From the NCBI GenBank assembly GCA_049669185.1, contig JBATKF010000290.1, forward strand, positions 1 to 22,610: 22,610 nucleotides of DNA, written 5' to 3'. This document shows, piece by piece, positions 9,266-17,779 of this stretch. A model generated the notes under the pieces. The model was not told the DNA's origin. It saw nothing but the letters and a program-made list of their open reading frames with translations, and made no database searches. The translations under genes were made by a program, and so were the position numbers. Each line of letters starts with the position of its first letter. The first letter of the stretch is position 1. This stretch comes from Thiosocius sp049669185. Lineage in GTDB: Bacteria; Pseudomonadota; Gammaproteobacteria; Chromatiales; Chromatiaceae.

Positions 9266-9652
9266 ATGACGTCACGCTCGGCAGCCGCTACATTGTGGGG
9301 TGTGAACACTACTGAGAATTCCGCAGCGACGCCGGGAACGGCTGGCCAACCGAGAGGCTATCGATCGGACAGCCGGTGGTCCGTGATCGGCATCGTGCTG
9401 CTGACCGCGGGGTCTATGTCCGCACCGGCCGCGGAGGGCTTCGATCGCGCCCGCGCGCTGTATGAGAATCATTGCCGTTCTTGCCACGAGAGCTGGGCAC
9501 ATACCCGGGACGGGCGCGTGGTCGATTCGCTCGATGAGCTGCGCATGCGCGTAGCGTCATGGAGTCTGCACACCGGTCTCGACTGGACCGCCGAGGAGAT
9601 TGACGCAGTCACCCGCTATCTGGACCGGCGCTTCTACGGGTTGAAGCCCTAG
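9266..9652 (+). CDS. Small mono-haem cytochrome c family protein
   Basis: A 128-residue protein with one haem-attachment motif, CRSCH, at residues 70-74. Upstream is a hydrophobic stretch (about 38-55) ending SAPAAEG, which reads as a Sec signal peptide, so the haem domain should be periplasmic. The C-terminal half (DELRMRV...LDWTAEEIDAVTRYLDRRFY) fits the terminal helices of small class I c-type cytochromes; Met94 is the only candidate distal ligand after the motif. The ATG at 9266 has AAAGG a few bases upstream; a GTG at 9302 is an alternative and would shorten the unusually long pre-signal region. It lies 29 nt after the pump and converges on the DUF4124 gene. Electron partner unknown. Confidence 0.8.
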   Translation: MTSRSAAATLWGVNTTENSAATPGTAGQPRGYRSDSRWSVIGIVLLTAGSMSAPAAEGFDRARALYENHCRSCHESWAHTRDGRVVDSLDELRMRVASWSLHTGLDWTAEEIDAVTRYLDRRFYGLKP

Positions 9653-9663
9653 CAGCTCAGCTT

Positions 9664-10014
9664 TCAATCCTGCAGCGCGGGCGGCAGCGGCAGCGCATTG
9701 GTGTCATGCGAATAGTCCTGGGTCCGGTATTCCATTCCGGCCGGCGGCGGTTGATCGCTGACATGCCATTGGCCCGAGGCATCCTGCCACTTGTAGACGC
9801 GGGTGGTCTGCAGCTCGCGGCCGAGCGTGGTCTTGGCCGCCCAGTCCGGCATGCGCTCCGGGTAGAGCGTGAAATAACCGCCCACGCCGGCGAGCAACAC
9901 CAGGATCGACAGCAGATAAAGGAATCCGGCACGACCGGCACGACGCCTGGCGTGCGCCCTCATCGACCCAGAGCACCGCATTGACCCATCATTTGCCGAA
10001 TGTAGCGCCCTCAC
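9664..10014 (-). CDS. DUF4124 domain-containing membrane-anchored protein
   Basis: A small protein of up to 116 residues. A single hydrophobic helix (about 31-48) follows a basic N-terminus (RAHARRRAGRAG), so the C-terminal part should face the periplasm. That part contains VYKWQDASGQWHVSDQPP, the recognisable DUF4124 pattern (Y-K-W-x-D-x-x-G-x-x-x-x-S-D-x-P). The function of this family is not established. Internal Met codons at residues 12 and 18 are alternative starts, and 18 (MRAHARRR) gives the most usual topology. Its 3' end lies 11 nt from the stop of the convergent cytochrome gene. Confidence 0.75.
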   Translation of the reverse strand: MRALHSANDGSMRCSGSMRAHARRRAGRAGFLYLLSILVLLAGVGGYFTLYPERMPDWAAKTTLGRELQTTRVYKWQDASGQWHVSDQPPPAGMEYRTQDYSHDTNALPLPPALQD

Positions 10015-10141
10015 CGGCCAACCACCAAATCGGGAAGTATCCGCGGCACACCCGACCCTCAGGTTGAAATCGGAACTGCCGATAGCCTTGGCATCAGAAA
10101 ATCGTGATACTTCTTACCAGTCGTTGAAAAGGATGGCCGGC

Positions 10142-10303
10142 ATGTTGAAGAGCGTTGGAAAACCGTCGTTGCTGCTGAAATGGGGCAAGCGCTACTGGAT
10201 CTGCATGCGCAGCGAGCGGCTCGATGACGGCCTGCGAAACAGGATCCGTCCTCTGGCCTTCGGCGGTTACGTGTTCTGGTTCGAGAAAGCGGACGCTACC
10301 TGA
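10142..10303 (+). CDS. Small hypothetical protein
   Basis: I do not recognise this gene. The frame is open from a TTG at 10064, but the best start is the ATG at 10142, with AAAAGGA ending about 8 nt upstream; that gives 53 residues. The protein is basic and aromatic-rich (LLLKWGKRYW, YVFWFEKADAT at the end) with no signal peptide or clear transmembrane helix. It stands alone, with 127 nt to the divergent DUF4124 gene and a long gap before folE. It could be a chance frame, but the Shine-Dalgarno and the well-formed hydrophobic/aromatic pattern argue mildly for a real gene. Confidence 0.4.
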   Translation: MLKSVGKPSLLLKWGKRYWICMRSERLDDGLRNRIRPLAFGGYVFWFEKADAT

Positions 10304-10760
10304 GCTTCACGCCGCCACGTCCGGCCCCCGCAAAACGTCGAACCGTCCCTGCTGCGAGCAGCAGCGTCTCTCACCGGCGCGCCGTTGCAGGCCGCGCAAG
10401 TGGCCGAGAAGCGGCTCGAGAAGTTGTTCAAATCCCCTTCAACAGGCCTCCGCGGGTCTAGCGCTCGGGTACCCTGGCCAGCGTTGAACCTGTCCTGAAC
10501 AATGCTGTCGCCACACTACGTGCGGCATAAAAAACCGTCTTTCAATAGCTTACGATTATTTTCGTCGCGATCCGCACTGAAATTACATTCACAGGATGTC
10601 CGCGCCTGCACGCCTCCACTGGTAAACCGTAAAAATTGATACGGAATTTGTCTTGCTTTTGTTCTGATTTTGCTTACGCTCTCGGATCGTGACAGGGCAG
10701 AACTCTGCGGTCACCCCTACGACGGCTACCCCGACAGTCCTCTACCCCGGAGACACACCA
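10304..10760. other. Intergenic region upstream of folE
   Basis: No gene is supported in this stretch. A short hairpin occurs at 10349-10364 (CTGCTG-CGAG-CAGCAG) without a T-run. From about 10525 to 10680 the DNA becomes markedly AT-rich (AATAGCTTACGATTATTTTC, AATTTGTCTTGCTTTTG), which is where I would expect the folE promoter. No riboswitch fold could be recognised by eye. Confidence 0.35.
10749..10752 (+). promoter_or_regulatory. Ribosome-binding site deciding the folE start
   Basis: GGAG sits 8 nt before the ATG at 10761. It favours that start over the in-frame GTG at 10689, whose extra 24 residues are Thr/Pro-rich and not family-like. Confidence 0.6.
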
Positions 10761-11438
10761 ATGCCCATCAACCCCCTTTACCTGACCGAGCAGCCAGAAC
10801 TCAGCGACGAAGCCCTGTTGGTGCGCACCGCGCTGATTGCGAATGGCCTGGAAACGCCGATGATCGAGATCGGCCTGTCTGCTCGGCAGAAATACGAGCG
10901 CGTCAAGGACTTGATGACTGAGGTGGTGAGCACTTTGGGGCTCGACCTCAGCGACGACAGCCTGGCCGAGACGCCGCACCGAATCGCCAAGATGTACGTT
11001 CACGAGGTGTTCTCGGGACTCGACTACCGAAACTTCCCCAAACTGTCGCTGATCGAGAACAAGATGGGCGCGAACGAGATGGTAAAGGTGCGCGACATCG
11101 ATCTCACCAGCACCTGCGAGCACCATTTCGTGACCATCGACGGCGTCGCGAAGGTGGCCTACATCCCCAAGGACCGCATTATCGGGCTGTCGAAGATCAA
11201 TCGGGTGGTCCGCTTCTTCGGCCAACGCCCGCAGGTGCAGGAACGCCTGACGCGCCAGATTTTGGTCGCGCTGCAGGTCCTGCTAGAGACCGACGACGTC
11301 GCAGTGAGCATCGATGCGACACATTACTGCGTGAAGTCGCGCGGGGTCATGGACGCCAATTCGCAGACCAGCACCACCGCGCTTGGCGGCTGCTTCCGGG
11401 ACAACATCCACACGCGCGCCGAATTCCTGAATCCCTGA
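10761..11438 (+). CDS. folE: GTP cyclohydrolase I (type IA)
   Basis: FolE converts GTP to 7,8-dihydroneopterin triphosphate, the entry step of folate (and some queuosine/pterin) synthesis, in the cytoplasm. With the ATG at 10761 the protein has 225 residues, close to E. coli FolE (222), and long blocks look nearly identical to it, such as TPHRIAKMYV, LIENKM, VAYIPKD and GLSKIN. Zinc ligands are Cys119 and His122 in STCEHHF and Cys190 in THYCVKSRG; the adjacent His121 and the QRPQVQERLT block are also conserved. It stands as a single gene with a long AT-rich upstream region. A perfect GC palindrome follows its stop. Confidence 0.96.
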   Translation: MPINPLYLTEQPELSDEALLVRTALIANGLETPMIEIGLSARQKYERVKDLMTEVVSTLGLDLSDDSLAETPHRIAKMYVHEVFSGLDYRNFPKLSLIENKMGANEMVKVRDIDLTSTCEHHFVTIDGVAKVAYIPKDRIIGLSKINRVVRFFGQRPQVQERLTRQILVALQVLLETDDVAVSIDATHYCVKSRGVMDANSQTSTTALGGCFRDNIHTRAEFLNP

Positions 11439-11443
11439 CAGGG

Positions 11444-11459
11444 GCCGCCCGCGGGCGGC
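11444..11459. terminator. Perfect GC-rich palindrome between convergent folE and DUF6279-like gene
   Basis: GCCGCCCGCGGGCGGC is a perfect 16-nt palindrome starting 5 nt after the folE stop and overlapping the TAG of the opposing gene. It is followed by TAATT rather than a real T-run, so terminator function on either strand is only plausible. Confidence 0.4.
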
Positions 11460-12364
11460 TAATTCACGAACTGCGCGACCTTCGTGCACCGATCTATCGC
11501 CGCTTGCGCAAGCTGAATGGGTAACGGGTTTTCCACGAAGTCCTCCAGGTCGATGCGGATGTCGGCGATCTCGCCGATGAACCGCTCGCGCTGCTCTTCG
11601 CTTAGCGTATCGTCCAGCGTCTGCACCATCTCGATGGTCTGATAGCGTAATTGCGCGACCTTGCTGACCAGTTGGGGCGGCTGCTCGGCGAAATCGACCC
11701 ACCAGGCCACGAGGAACTGCGTCAGCGCCTGCTGATCGGCCTGTGCACGCAACAGGTCCAGCAGGCGTTGTTGCTGCTGTCGCCGGTAAGACAGCCAATC
11801 ATCGGCCGTGTCAGGCATTTGGCTCACCTTACGCTCGACAATCGCCAGTTGCGTCGTTGAGAGGTCGCCAAGCCAGCCCTCAATACGATCGACATAGCGC
11901 GCCAGGCGCTCACGCTCGCGCCGCTGCAGGTCCTCATCCAGGTACTCTTTCTGATAATCGCGATCGCTCTCTGCCAACTCGTCTGCCAGATGGTCGATCT
12001 GTTCGGGCGTGATATCTCGCAGCACGACGGTGGCGAGCGTCACGGCGCGCCGAGCGTGTTCCCGATAGACGAGATCGATACTGTCGAGCAGGCAGTTCAG
12101 GCGGTCTCGGTGCAGACCGCGAGCGATCTCCGTCTCTGCAGTCTTCAGCAGGAACACCACTTCGGGAAGCAGATCGCGGCGATGCTCGACCATCCATGCA
12201 CTGAAGGGATCTTTCCAGGCCTGGCTCTGGTCGTCGTTCGGGTCGACCAAACCGCTAGCCCAGCGCTGCGCCAGCCAGGCGCCATTGTCGTATAGCAGAC
12301 CGGTTCGGCTGCAGCCGGCGGCCAATACCGCGGCTGCGATGATTAGGATGCGAACAATGATCAC
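11459..12364 (-). CDS. DUF6279-type lipoprotein, function unknown
   Basis: A helical protein of 301 residues when started at the GTG at 12364. That start gives a short signal peptide (VIIVRILIIAAAVLAAGC) with a good lipobox LAAGC, Cys at residue 18. An upstream in-frame ATG at 12451 would add 29 residues before the signal and is less likely. The mature protein begins with Leu/Tyr/Asn and Trp-rich text (LLYDNGAWLAQRWASGLVD), the recognisable start of the DUF6279 lipoprotein group, then a long, strongly charged, mostly alpha-helical region rich in Glu, Arg and Gln (for example RRQQQQRLLDLLRAQ). It is probably anchored to the outer membrane on the periplasmic side. Biochemical role unknown. It converges with folE and diverges from the DsrE gene. 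Confidence 0.75.
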   Translation of the reverse strand: MIIVRILIIAAAVLAAGCSRTGLLYDNGAWLAQRWASGLVDPNDDQSQAWKDPFSAWMVEHRRDLLPEVVFLLKTAETEIARGLHRDRLNCLLDSIDLVYREHARRAVTLATVVLRDITPEQIDHLADELAESDRDYQKEYLDEDLQRRERERLARYVDRIEGWLGDLSTTQLAIVERKVSQMPDTADDWLSYRRQQQQRLLDLLRAQADQQALTQFLVAWWVDFAEQPPQLVSKVAQLRYQTIEMVQTLDDTLSEEQRERFIGEIADIRIDLEDFVENPLPIQLAQAAIDRCTKVAQFVN

Positions 12365-12670
12365 GAACTGATCTAACCCCTGCGTCGGGTCGGGCGCGCT
12401 GCGCCCGTAGAGAACGGCGATATGGCATGCTCGGCGCCGCCCATGACGCACACACTATCGGCGCAATGGCGCGAGATAAATACAACAAAAGTGGCGAAAT
12501 TGCCCGGCATTGGCCACCTGAGGGATGGTCATCCACGACCGACTGGGGGAATATCCGGGGCGGGGGCGGATCACCTGCAGCGGGATCGCACGGTCCAAGG
12601 CAGGGGAAAAGGGTCGATCGACGAAATCGATTCCGTCAGGCACCGGATTACAGACGGAGAGAGGCGAGCT
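12365..12670. other. Divergent intergenic region between the lipoprotein and DsrE-fold genes
   Basis: No gene is supported. A hairpin CGGGCGC-GCT-GCGCCCG lies at 12391-12407, in the likely 5' leader of the leftward lipoprotein gene. A short AT-rich stretch at about 12474-12500 (GATAAATACAACAAAAGTGG) is the most promoter-like part. An AGAGAGG Shine-Dalgarno near 12657-12666 serves the rightward gene. Confidence 0.35.
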
Positions 12671-13147
12671 ATGCAGCAGATCAACCAGACACGGCGGCGG
12701 CTAATTCAGTGGGTGAGCGCCGTCGGCGGCCTGTTGGCATTCAGCGGCGCACGCGCCCATCACACCGACACCCACTTTGACGACAAGTCAGAGCACCAGA
12801 TTGTCTACCAGTGCAACAAGGCCGACGCTGACTATCTGTCGCACATCCTGTTTTCGGTGGGCGAACTGATCCGCAAACATGGGGACAACGTCGAGATCGT
12901 GGTGGCCTGTTTCGGCGCCGGTCTGCATCTCCTCGGCGACCCGCCGGAGCGGCCGATCGCCGAGGAACTCCGCCAGCGTGCATCTTCGCTGGCGGCCTAC
13001 GGTGTGGCCTTCCATGCCTGCAAGAACACCATGGACGGTCTCGGCTGGACCGAAGAAAACCTGGTCGATTACGCCAAGGTCGTGGCGGTCGGCGTGGAAG
13101 ACATCATGCTGCTGCAAGAGAGGGGATTCAGTTATTTTAGTTGGTGA
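12671..13147 (+). CDS. Exported DsrE/DsrF-fold family protein
   Basis: A 158-residue protein starting at ATG 12671, 8 nt after a GAGAGAGG ribosome-binding site. The N-terminus is a signal peptide with basic TRRRLIQW, a hydrophobic core and probable cleavage after SGARA at about 29. The double Arg is Tat-like but lacks the canonical FLK. The mature start is His-rich (HHTDTHFDD). The rest has the DsrE-like alpha/beta fold: IVYQCNKAD, VEIVVACFGAGLHLL, GVAFHACKNTM and the terminal VVAVGVEDIMLLQERGFSY. Cys117 in the ACKNTM motif aligns with the sulfur-carrying Cys of DsrE/TusD relatives; Cys48 and Cys80 are also present. DsrE proteins relay persulfide sulfur in the cytoplasm, so an exported paralogue may do something different. 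Family is well supported; role is inference. Confidence 0.82.
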   Translation: MQQINQTRRRLIQWVSAVGGLLAFSGARAHHTDTHFDDKSEHQIVYQCNKADADYLSHILFSVGELIRKHGDNVEIVVACFGAGLHLLGDPPERPIAEELRQRASSLAAYGVAFHACKNTMDGLGWTEENLVDYAKVVAVGVEDIMLLQERGFSYFSW

Positions 13148-13164
13148 TATTTGCAGGCTGGAGT

Positions 13165-16100
13165 TTAGTGGAAGTCGCGCGACACGATGTTTAGACCGTT
13201 CAGCAATTCGCTGTGGTCTTCGAGACGTCGGCACAACAGGTGCTGCACGCCCTCGGCACGCTGGATCTCAGCCACTACGCCGAGCAGCTGTGCACCGAGC
13301 AGGATCTTGCGCTGACGCTCGGCCAGATCCGCCCAGATCAACAGATTCAGTCCCCCGCTCTCGTCCTCCAGGGTGACGAAAATCGCCCGACCGTTGCCTG
13401 GGCGCTGTCGTATCAGGACCAGCCCGGCCGCGCGCACGATGTGCCCGGCGGGGTACTCGCCGACCTCTTGCGCCGACAGAAAACCGCACTCGCGCAACTG
13501 TCGCCTGATCAGGGCGAGTGGATGCTCGCGCAGACTCAACCCCAGCTGCGCATAGTCGGCCAGCACCGCCTGACCGGCATTCGGTGGACGCAGGCGCGGT
13601 ACGCGCTCCCTGAAACGGTCCAGACCGTACAATGGCATGGCATCCTCGACACCGGCGACCTCCCAGGCAGCGAGATGGCGGTGGCCGACCAGACCCCGCA
13701 AGGCATCAGCGGCGGCCAGCGCCTTGAGATCGGCGCGGTTGAGCACGGCGCGGCGCGCCAGATCCGCAACATCCCCGAATCGCCCCTGCCCGCGCAGCCG
13801 CTCTATACGTTCGGCGGCCGCCTGTGACAGGCCCCGAACCAGCCGCAAACCCAGGCGCAAGGCTGGCATACGACGCTCGGGCGGGGATCCAGCTTCGAGG
13901 CCTGCGTTGCGCACCCCAATCTCCTCCAGGGTACAATCCCAGTCGCTGCAGTTTACATCGACCGGCAATACCTCGACGCCGTGTTCGCGCGCATCGCGCA
14001 CCAGTTGTGCCGGGGCATAGAAGCCCATTGGCTGGCTGTTGATCAGGGCCGCACAGAATGCCGCCGGGTGATAGCACTTCAGCCAGGCCGAGACATACAC
14101 CAGCAGCGCAAAGCTGGCGGCATGGGATTCCGGAAAGCCATAGTCGCCGAAGCCGAGGATCTGCCGGTACAGGCGTTCGGCAAACTCGCGCCGATAGCCG
14201 CGTGCCTGCATCCCGGACATCAGTTTCTTTTCATAGGGCTCCAGCCCGCCGCGCCGCTTCCAGGCCGCCATCGCCCGGCGCAAATGATCCGCCTCGCCGG
14301 GCGTGAAACCGGCCGCGACCATGGCCAGCTTGATCACCTGTTCCTGAAAGATCGGAACCCCCAGGGTGCGCTCGAGCACCGAGCGCACCGCCTCTGACGG
14401 ATAGTCCACCGCCTCCCTGCCCTGGCGCCGACGCAGGTAGGGATGCACCATATCGCCCTGGATCGGCCCCGGACGCACGATCGCCACCTCGATAACCAGA
14501 TCGTAGAAGCCCTCTGGTCTCAGCCGCGGCAGCATCGACATCTGCGCACGCGACTCGATCTGGAATACGCCGACGGTATCGGCACGCTGAATCATCCGGT
14601 ACACCCCAGGGTCCTCTGCCGGGATGCGCGCAAGCGTCAATGCCTGCCTGGGGCCCTCGAAGCGGTTGATCAAATCGATCGTCCGGCGTATTGCCGACAA
14701 CATCCCGAGTGCGAGCACGTCGATCTTGAGCAGCCCCAATGCCTCGAGATCGCCCTTTTCCCACTGGATCACGCTGCGCTCGGCCATTGCCGCATTTTCG
14801 ATCGGCACCAGTTCATCCAGGCGGCCGGCTGCGATCACGAAGCCGCCGACGTGCTGTGACAAGTGACGTGGAAAGCCGCGCAGACTATTGACCAGTATGC
14901 GCAGCCGCTGCAGCGTCGGGTTGTCCGGATCGAAACCCGCCTCGGCCAGATGCGCGGGTTCGATCTCCGCATGTCGACGCCAGGCCGAGACCGCCGATAC
15001 CAGGGCCTCGATCTGTTCCAGCCCCAGACCCAGGGACTTGCCGACATCACGCAGCGCACTGCGCGTGCGATAGGTGATCAGGGTCGCCGCCAGCGCGGCG
15101 CGATCACGCCCGTACTTGTTATAGATGTACTGGATCACCTCTTCGCGCCGTTGATGCTCGAAGTCGACATCGATATCCGGCGGCTCATTGCGTTCGCGCG
15201 AGATGAAACGCTCGAACAGCAGGTTCATACGCGACGGATCGACCTCGGTTATCTCCAGGCAGTAACACACCGCCGAGTTGGCCGCCGAACCCCGCCCCTG
15301 GCAAAGGATGCCAAGCGCACGGGCGTGGCGGACGATGTCCCAGACCGTGAGAAAGTAGGCCTCGTAACGCAGTTCAGCGATCAATGCCAGCTCGTGCTCG
15401 ATCTGTGCGCGCACCCGCGCCGGGCAACCGTCCGGCCAGCGCCGCGCGATACCCTGCTCGGTCAGCCGACGCAGCCAGGCATGCGGCGTGAAACCGGCCG
15501 GGGTGACATCGTCGGGGTATTCATAGCGCAGCGCATCGAGCGAGAACCCGCAGCGCCCGGCCACATGCATCGTCTCCTCGAGCAGTGCAGCAGGATACAG
15601 CGTCGCCAGATCGTCCAGCGGGCGCAGATGACGCTCGCCATTGGACAGACGTGCATGTCCCAGCGCGGCCACCGGGGTGTTCAGGCGGATCGCCGTGAGC
15701 ACGTCCTGCAGCGCGCGCCGTCCACGCACATGCATGTGCACATCACCACTGGCGAGCCGCGGCAGCCGATAGGCCTGCGCCAGACGTTCACTGCATCGCA
15801 GACGTTGGGCATCGTAGCCGTCACGCAACAGTTCAACCGCCAGCCAGGCACGCCCGGCGAAGGTCGTCGCCAGCCAGGCGGCGGCATCCTCAACATCGCC
15901 CTGATCTGTTGGCAGCAGGGCCAGGCAGTCCGGCAGAGCGTCTTCGAGATCGGCACGCTGCAGTCGATAGCTGCCCTTGTCTGCATGGCGTCGCCCCCGG
16001 GTAATCAGTCGACATAACTGCGCATAGCCGGCGCGGTTGGTCACCAGCAGCACCAGACGCGGCCCATCGCACAAGCGAACCTCACTGCCGATGATCAATG

Positions 16101-16365
16101 CCAGTCCGAGTGCCTTCGCCTTCTGATGCGCACGCACCACGCCCGACAGGGAACATTCATCGGTAATCGCCAGCGCACGGTAGCCCAGTGCATGCGCCCG
16201 CTCGACCAACTCCTCGGGGTGCGAGGCACCGCGCAGGAAGGTGTAATTCGTCAGGCAATGCAACTCTGCATAGGCGTCCGGTTCGAGGTGCGGGGATCGA
16301 GGGCCGCAGGGGGCCACTATGCGCCCTACAGCCTGCGCCCCGCGTCCCTTACATGAAGAGTCCAT
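13165..16365 (-). CDS. dnaE2: Error-prone DNA polymerase DnaE2 (ImuC)
   Basis: This 1066-residue C-family polymerase performs damage-induced mutagenic translesion synthesis with ImuA and ImuB. I chose the ATG at 16365, which overlaps the end of imuB by 17 nt; the frame extends further upstream, but that text lies inside imuB. The order is: PHP domain from about residue 31 (YAELHCLTNYTFLRGASHPEEL, GYRALAITDE); palm with the acidic PDIDVDF at 396-402 and the later KIDVLALG; fingers and helix-hairpin-helix region; C-terminal OB-fold. The length fits DnaE2 and is shorter than replicative DnaE (about 1160). The DnaE2-type C-terminus LLCRRLEDHSELL is present. Its stop lies 17 nt from the convergent DsrE-fold gene. 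Confidence 0.95.
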   Translation of the reverse strand: MDSSCKGRGAQAVGRIVAPCGPRSPHLEPDAYAELHCLTNYTFLRGASHPEELVERAHALGYRALAITDECSLSGVVRAHQKAKALGLALIIGSEVRLCDGPRLVLLVTNRAGYAQLCRLITRGRRHADKGSYRLQRADLEDALPDCLALLPTDQGDVEDAAAWLATTFAGRAWLAVELLRDGYDAQRLRCSERLAQAYRLPRLASGDVHMHVRGRRALQDVLTAIRLNTPVAALGHARLSNGERHLRPLDDLATLYPAALLEETMHVAGRCGFSLDALRYEYPDDVTPAGFTPHAWLRRLTEQGIARRWPDGCPARVRAQIEHELALIAELRYEAYFLTVWDIVRHARALGILCQGRGSAANSAVCYCLEITEVDPSRMNLLFERFISRERNEPPDIDVDFEHQRREEVIQYIYNKYGRDRAALAATLITYRTRSALRDVGKSLGLGLEQIEALVSAVSAWRRHAEIEPAHLAEAGFDPDNPTLQRLRILVNSLRGFPRHLSQHVGGFVIAAGRLDELVPIENAAMAERSVIQWEKGDLEALGLLKIDVLALGMLSAIRRTIDLINRFEGPRQALTLARIPAEDPGVYRMIQRADTVGVFQIESRAQMSMLPRLRPEGFYDLVIEVAIVRPGPIQGDMVHPYLRRRQGREAVDYPSEAVRSVLERTLGVPIFQEQVIKLAMVAAGFTPGEADHLRRAMAAWKRRGGLEPYEKKLMSGMQARGYRREFAERLYRQILGFGDYGFPESHAASFALLVYVSAWLKCYHPAAFCAALINSQPMGFYAPAQLVRDAREHGVEVLPVDVNCSDWDCTLEEIGVRNAGLEAGSPPERRMPALRLGLRLVRGLSQAAAERIERLRGQGRFGDVADLARRAVLNRADLKALAAADALRGLVGHRHLAAWEVAGVEDAMPLYGLDRFRERVPRLRPPNAGQAVLADYAQLGLSLREHPLALIRRQLRECGFLSAQEVGEYPAGHIVRAAGLVLIRQRPGNGRAIFVTLEDESGGLNLLIWADLAERQRKILLGAQLLGVVAEIQRAEGVQHLLCRRLEDHSELLNGLNIVSRDFH

Positions 16366-17776
16366 GCAGATACCAACCGCCCGCGCGGCGATCCCGGAAT
16401 ACCCACAGGCGTTCACCGGCCGGGCTGTGCGCGACAAAGTAGTCCCGGGTGATATCAAAGCCGTCCCACCAGCCGGCCTCGATGCGCTCGGGCAGGTTTT
16501 CCAGGCGCAATGCACCGCCATACTGCGGGGCGCCCTGGTATTCCTGCAGGGGTCGTGGCTGGGGCAGCAGCCAGGGCGGCTGAGAGACCCCTCGGGGCGA
16601 CAATGGCACCGCGGACTCGCCCGGCGGACAAAACTGCCAGGCGCGTTCCGGCCGATGGTCGGCCAGACAGCGCAGCCCGCGTATGCGCTGCTCGCCGAGG
16701 CGATTGCTCAGACGCTCGAGCAGGGCCTGGTCGGCCTGCGCCGGGCACTCGAACAATGTGAGACTGCGCTCCTCGAAGGGCTGCCAGTCATCCACCCGCA
16801 GACCGATCGCCACCACCGGCGCCGGGAGCTGCAGACGCTCGATACGCTCCCGCAACACCTCGAGCATGTGATCCGGATCGCGGCTGGGATCGAGCAACCC
16901 CTGTCCGAACCGGGTAGGTGGATGATCACGGTGCCGCAGGATCCACTGCAGGCGCTGCGCCCCACCACCCTGGCCGCGCAGAAAACCACACAAGGCCACC
17001 ATCAGGCGGCGCGCCGGGAACATCAGCGCCATGGTCTGCGCGATCTCGCCCAGCAGTTCGATGGTCTGGCTGAAATGCCGCGGCGGCCGCCACTCCGGGC
17101 GTGGATCCGGCAACCGACCAAGCAGGCGATCGAGCAGGTTCAACAACTGCGGCCCGGTACGACGCGCCAGTTCCGCACGCGGCAGCGTCAGCACATCACC
17201 GATGCTGTCCATACCGATATGCCGGATCAGGTTGCGGACATCCCGCGCGCGAGTCAGGCATGCCAGGGGCAGCGGCGCCACCGCCTTGCACAGGCCATCC
17301 TGCGTCGTTACCTGGCAATCCGGTCGGTTACGGACCAGCACACCGGCAGCCATCGGCGTGGGCGCGACGGCATGGCGAACACCGTAGCCAAGCTGTTCGA
17401 GTTCACGCTGCAAAGGCTCCAGCAGGGTCGGCAGACCGCCGAACAGACGCAGGCTGGCGCCGACCTCGAGCAGCAGCAATGAAGGTTCGAAGCTGATCCG
17501 CGCGCTGAACTGATAGGCCCAGGCCGCCAGCCCGTGCAGGGCCTGCTGTTCGCGTGCGCGATCACGCCGCTGTACCGACAGCCCGGTGCACAACGCCAGG
17601 GCTGCCGGCAACGCGAGTCCCGACCGAATCCCGTAGGCCTGTGCCGCGCTATTGCAACGGCTGACCTGCTCGCGCCCACCGAGCTTTTCGACAATCGCCA
17701 GTGCACCGGCCTGCTGCCGGCCGCGGGTAAATACCTCGAGCGGCAGGTGCGGAAAATACAGCGCGAGCCAGAGCAT
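16349..17776 (-). CDS. imuB: ImuB, catalytically inactive Y-family polymerase-like mutagenesis factor
   Basis: A 475-residue Y-family homologue that acts as a non-catalytic hub linking ImuA, DnaE2 and the beta clamp. The N-terminus reads MLWLALYFPHLPLEVF, where active DinB/UmuC polymerases have a metal-binding Asp (xDMDxFFA); here that Asp is absent, as expected for ImuB. Little-finger and HhH text is visible (IRHIGMDSIGDVLTLPRAELARR). The C-terminus ERIEAGWWDGFDITRDYFVA ... GGWYLHGLFM is diagnostic for ImuB. The start lies 3 nt after the imuA stop, and the end overlaps the dnaE2 start by 17 nt, so the three genes are tightly coupled. I could not place a beta-clamp binding motif with confidence. 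Confidence 0.95.
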   Translation of the reverse strand: MLWLALYFPHLPLEVFTRGRQQAGALAIVEKLGGREQVSRCNSAAQAYGIRSGLALPAALALCTGLSVQRRDRAREQQALHGLAAWAYQFSARISFEPSLLLLEVGASLRLFGGLPTLLEPLQRELEQLGYGVRHAVAPTPMAAGVLVRNRPDCQVTTQDGLCKAVAPLPLACLTRARDVRNLIRHIGMDSIGDVLTLPRAELARRTGPQLLNLLDRLLGRLPDPRPEWRPPRHFSQTIELLGEIAQTMALMFPARRLMVALCGFLRGQGGGAQRLQWILRHRDHPPTRFGQGLLDPSRDPDHMLEVLRERIERLQLPAPVVAIGLRVDDWQPFEERSLTLFECPAQADQALLERLSNRLGEQRIRGLRCLADHRPERAWQFCPPGESAVPLSPRGVSQPPWLLPQPRPLQEYQGAPQYGGALRLENLPERIEAGWWDGFDITRDYFVAHSPAGERLWVFRDRRAGGWYLHGLFM

Positions 17777-17779
17777 GGC

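Noticed and set aside
14863..17482. Several plus-strand open frames of up to 387 residues opposite dnaE2 and imuB
   Set aside because: They are mirror frames of strongly conserved minus-strand coding sequence, and their translations are Arg/Gln/His-rich low-complexity text.
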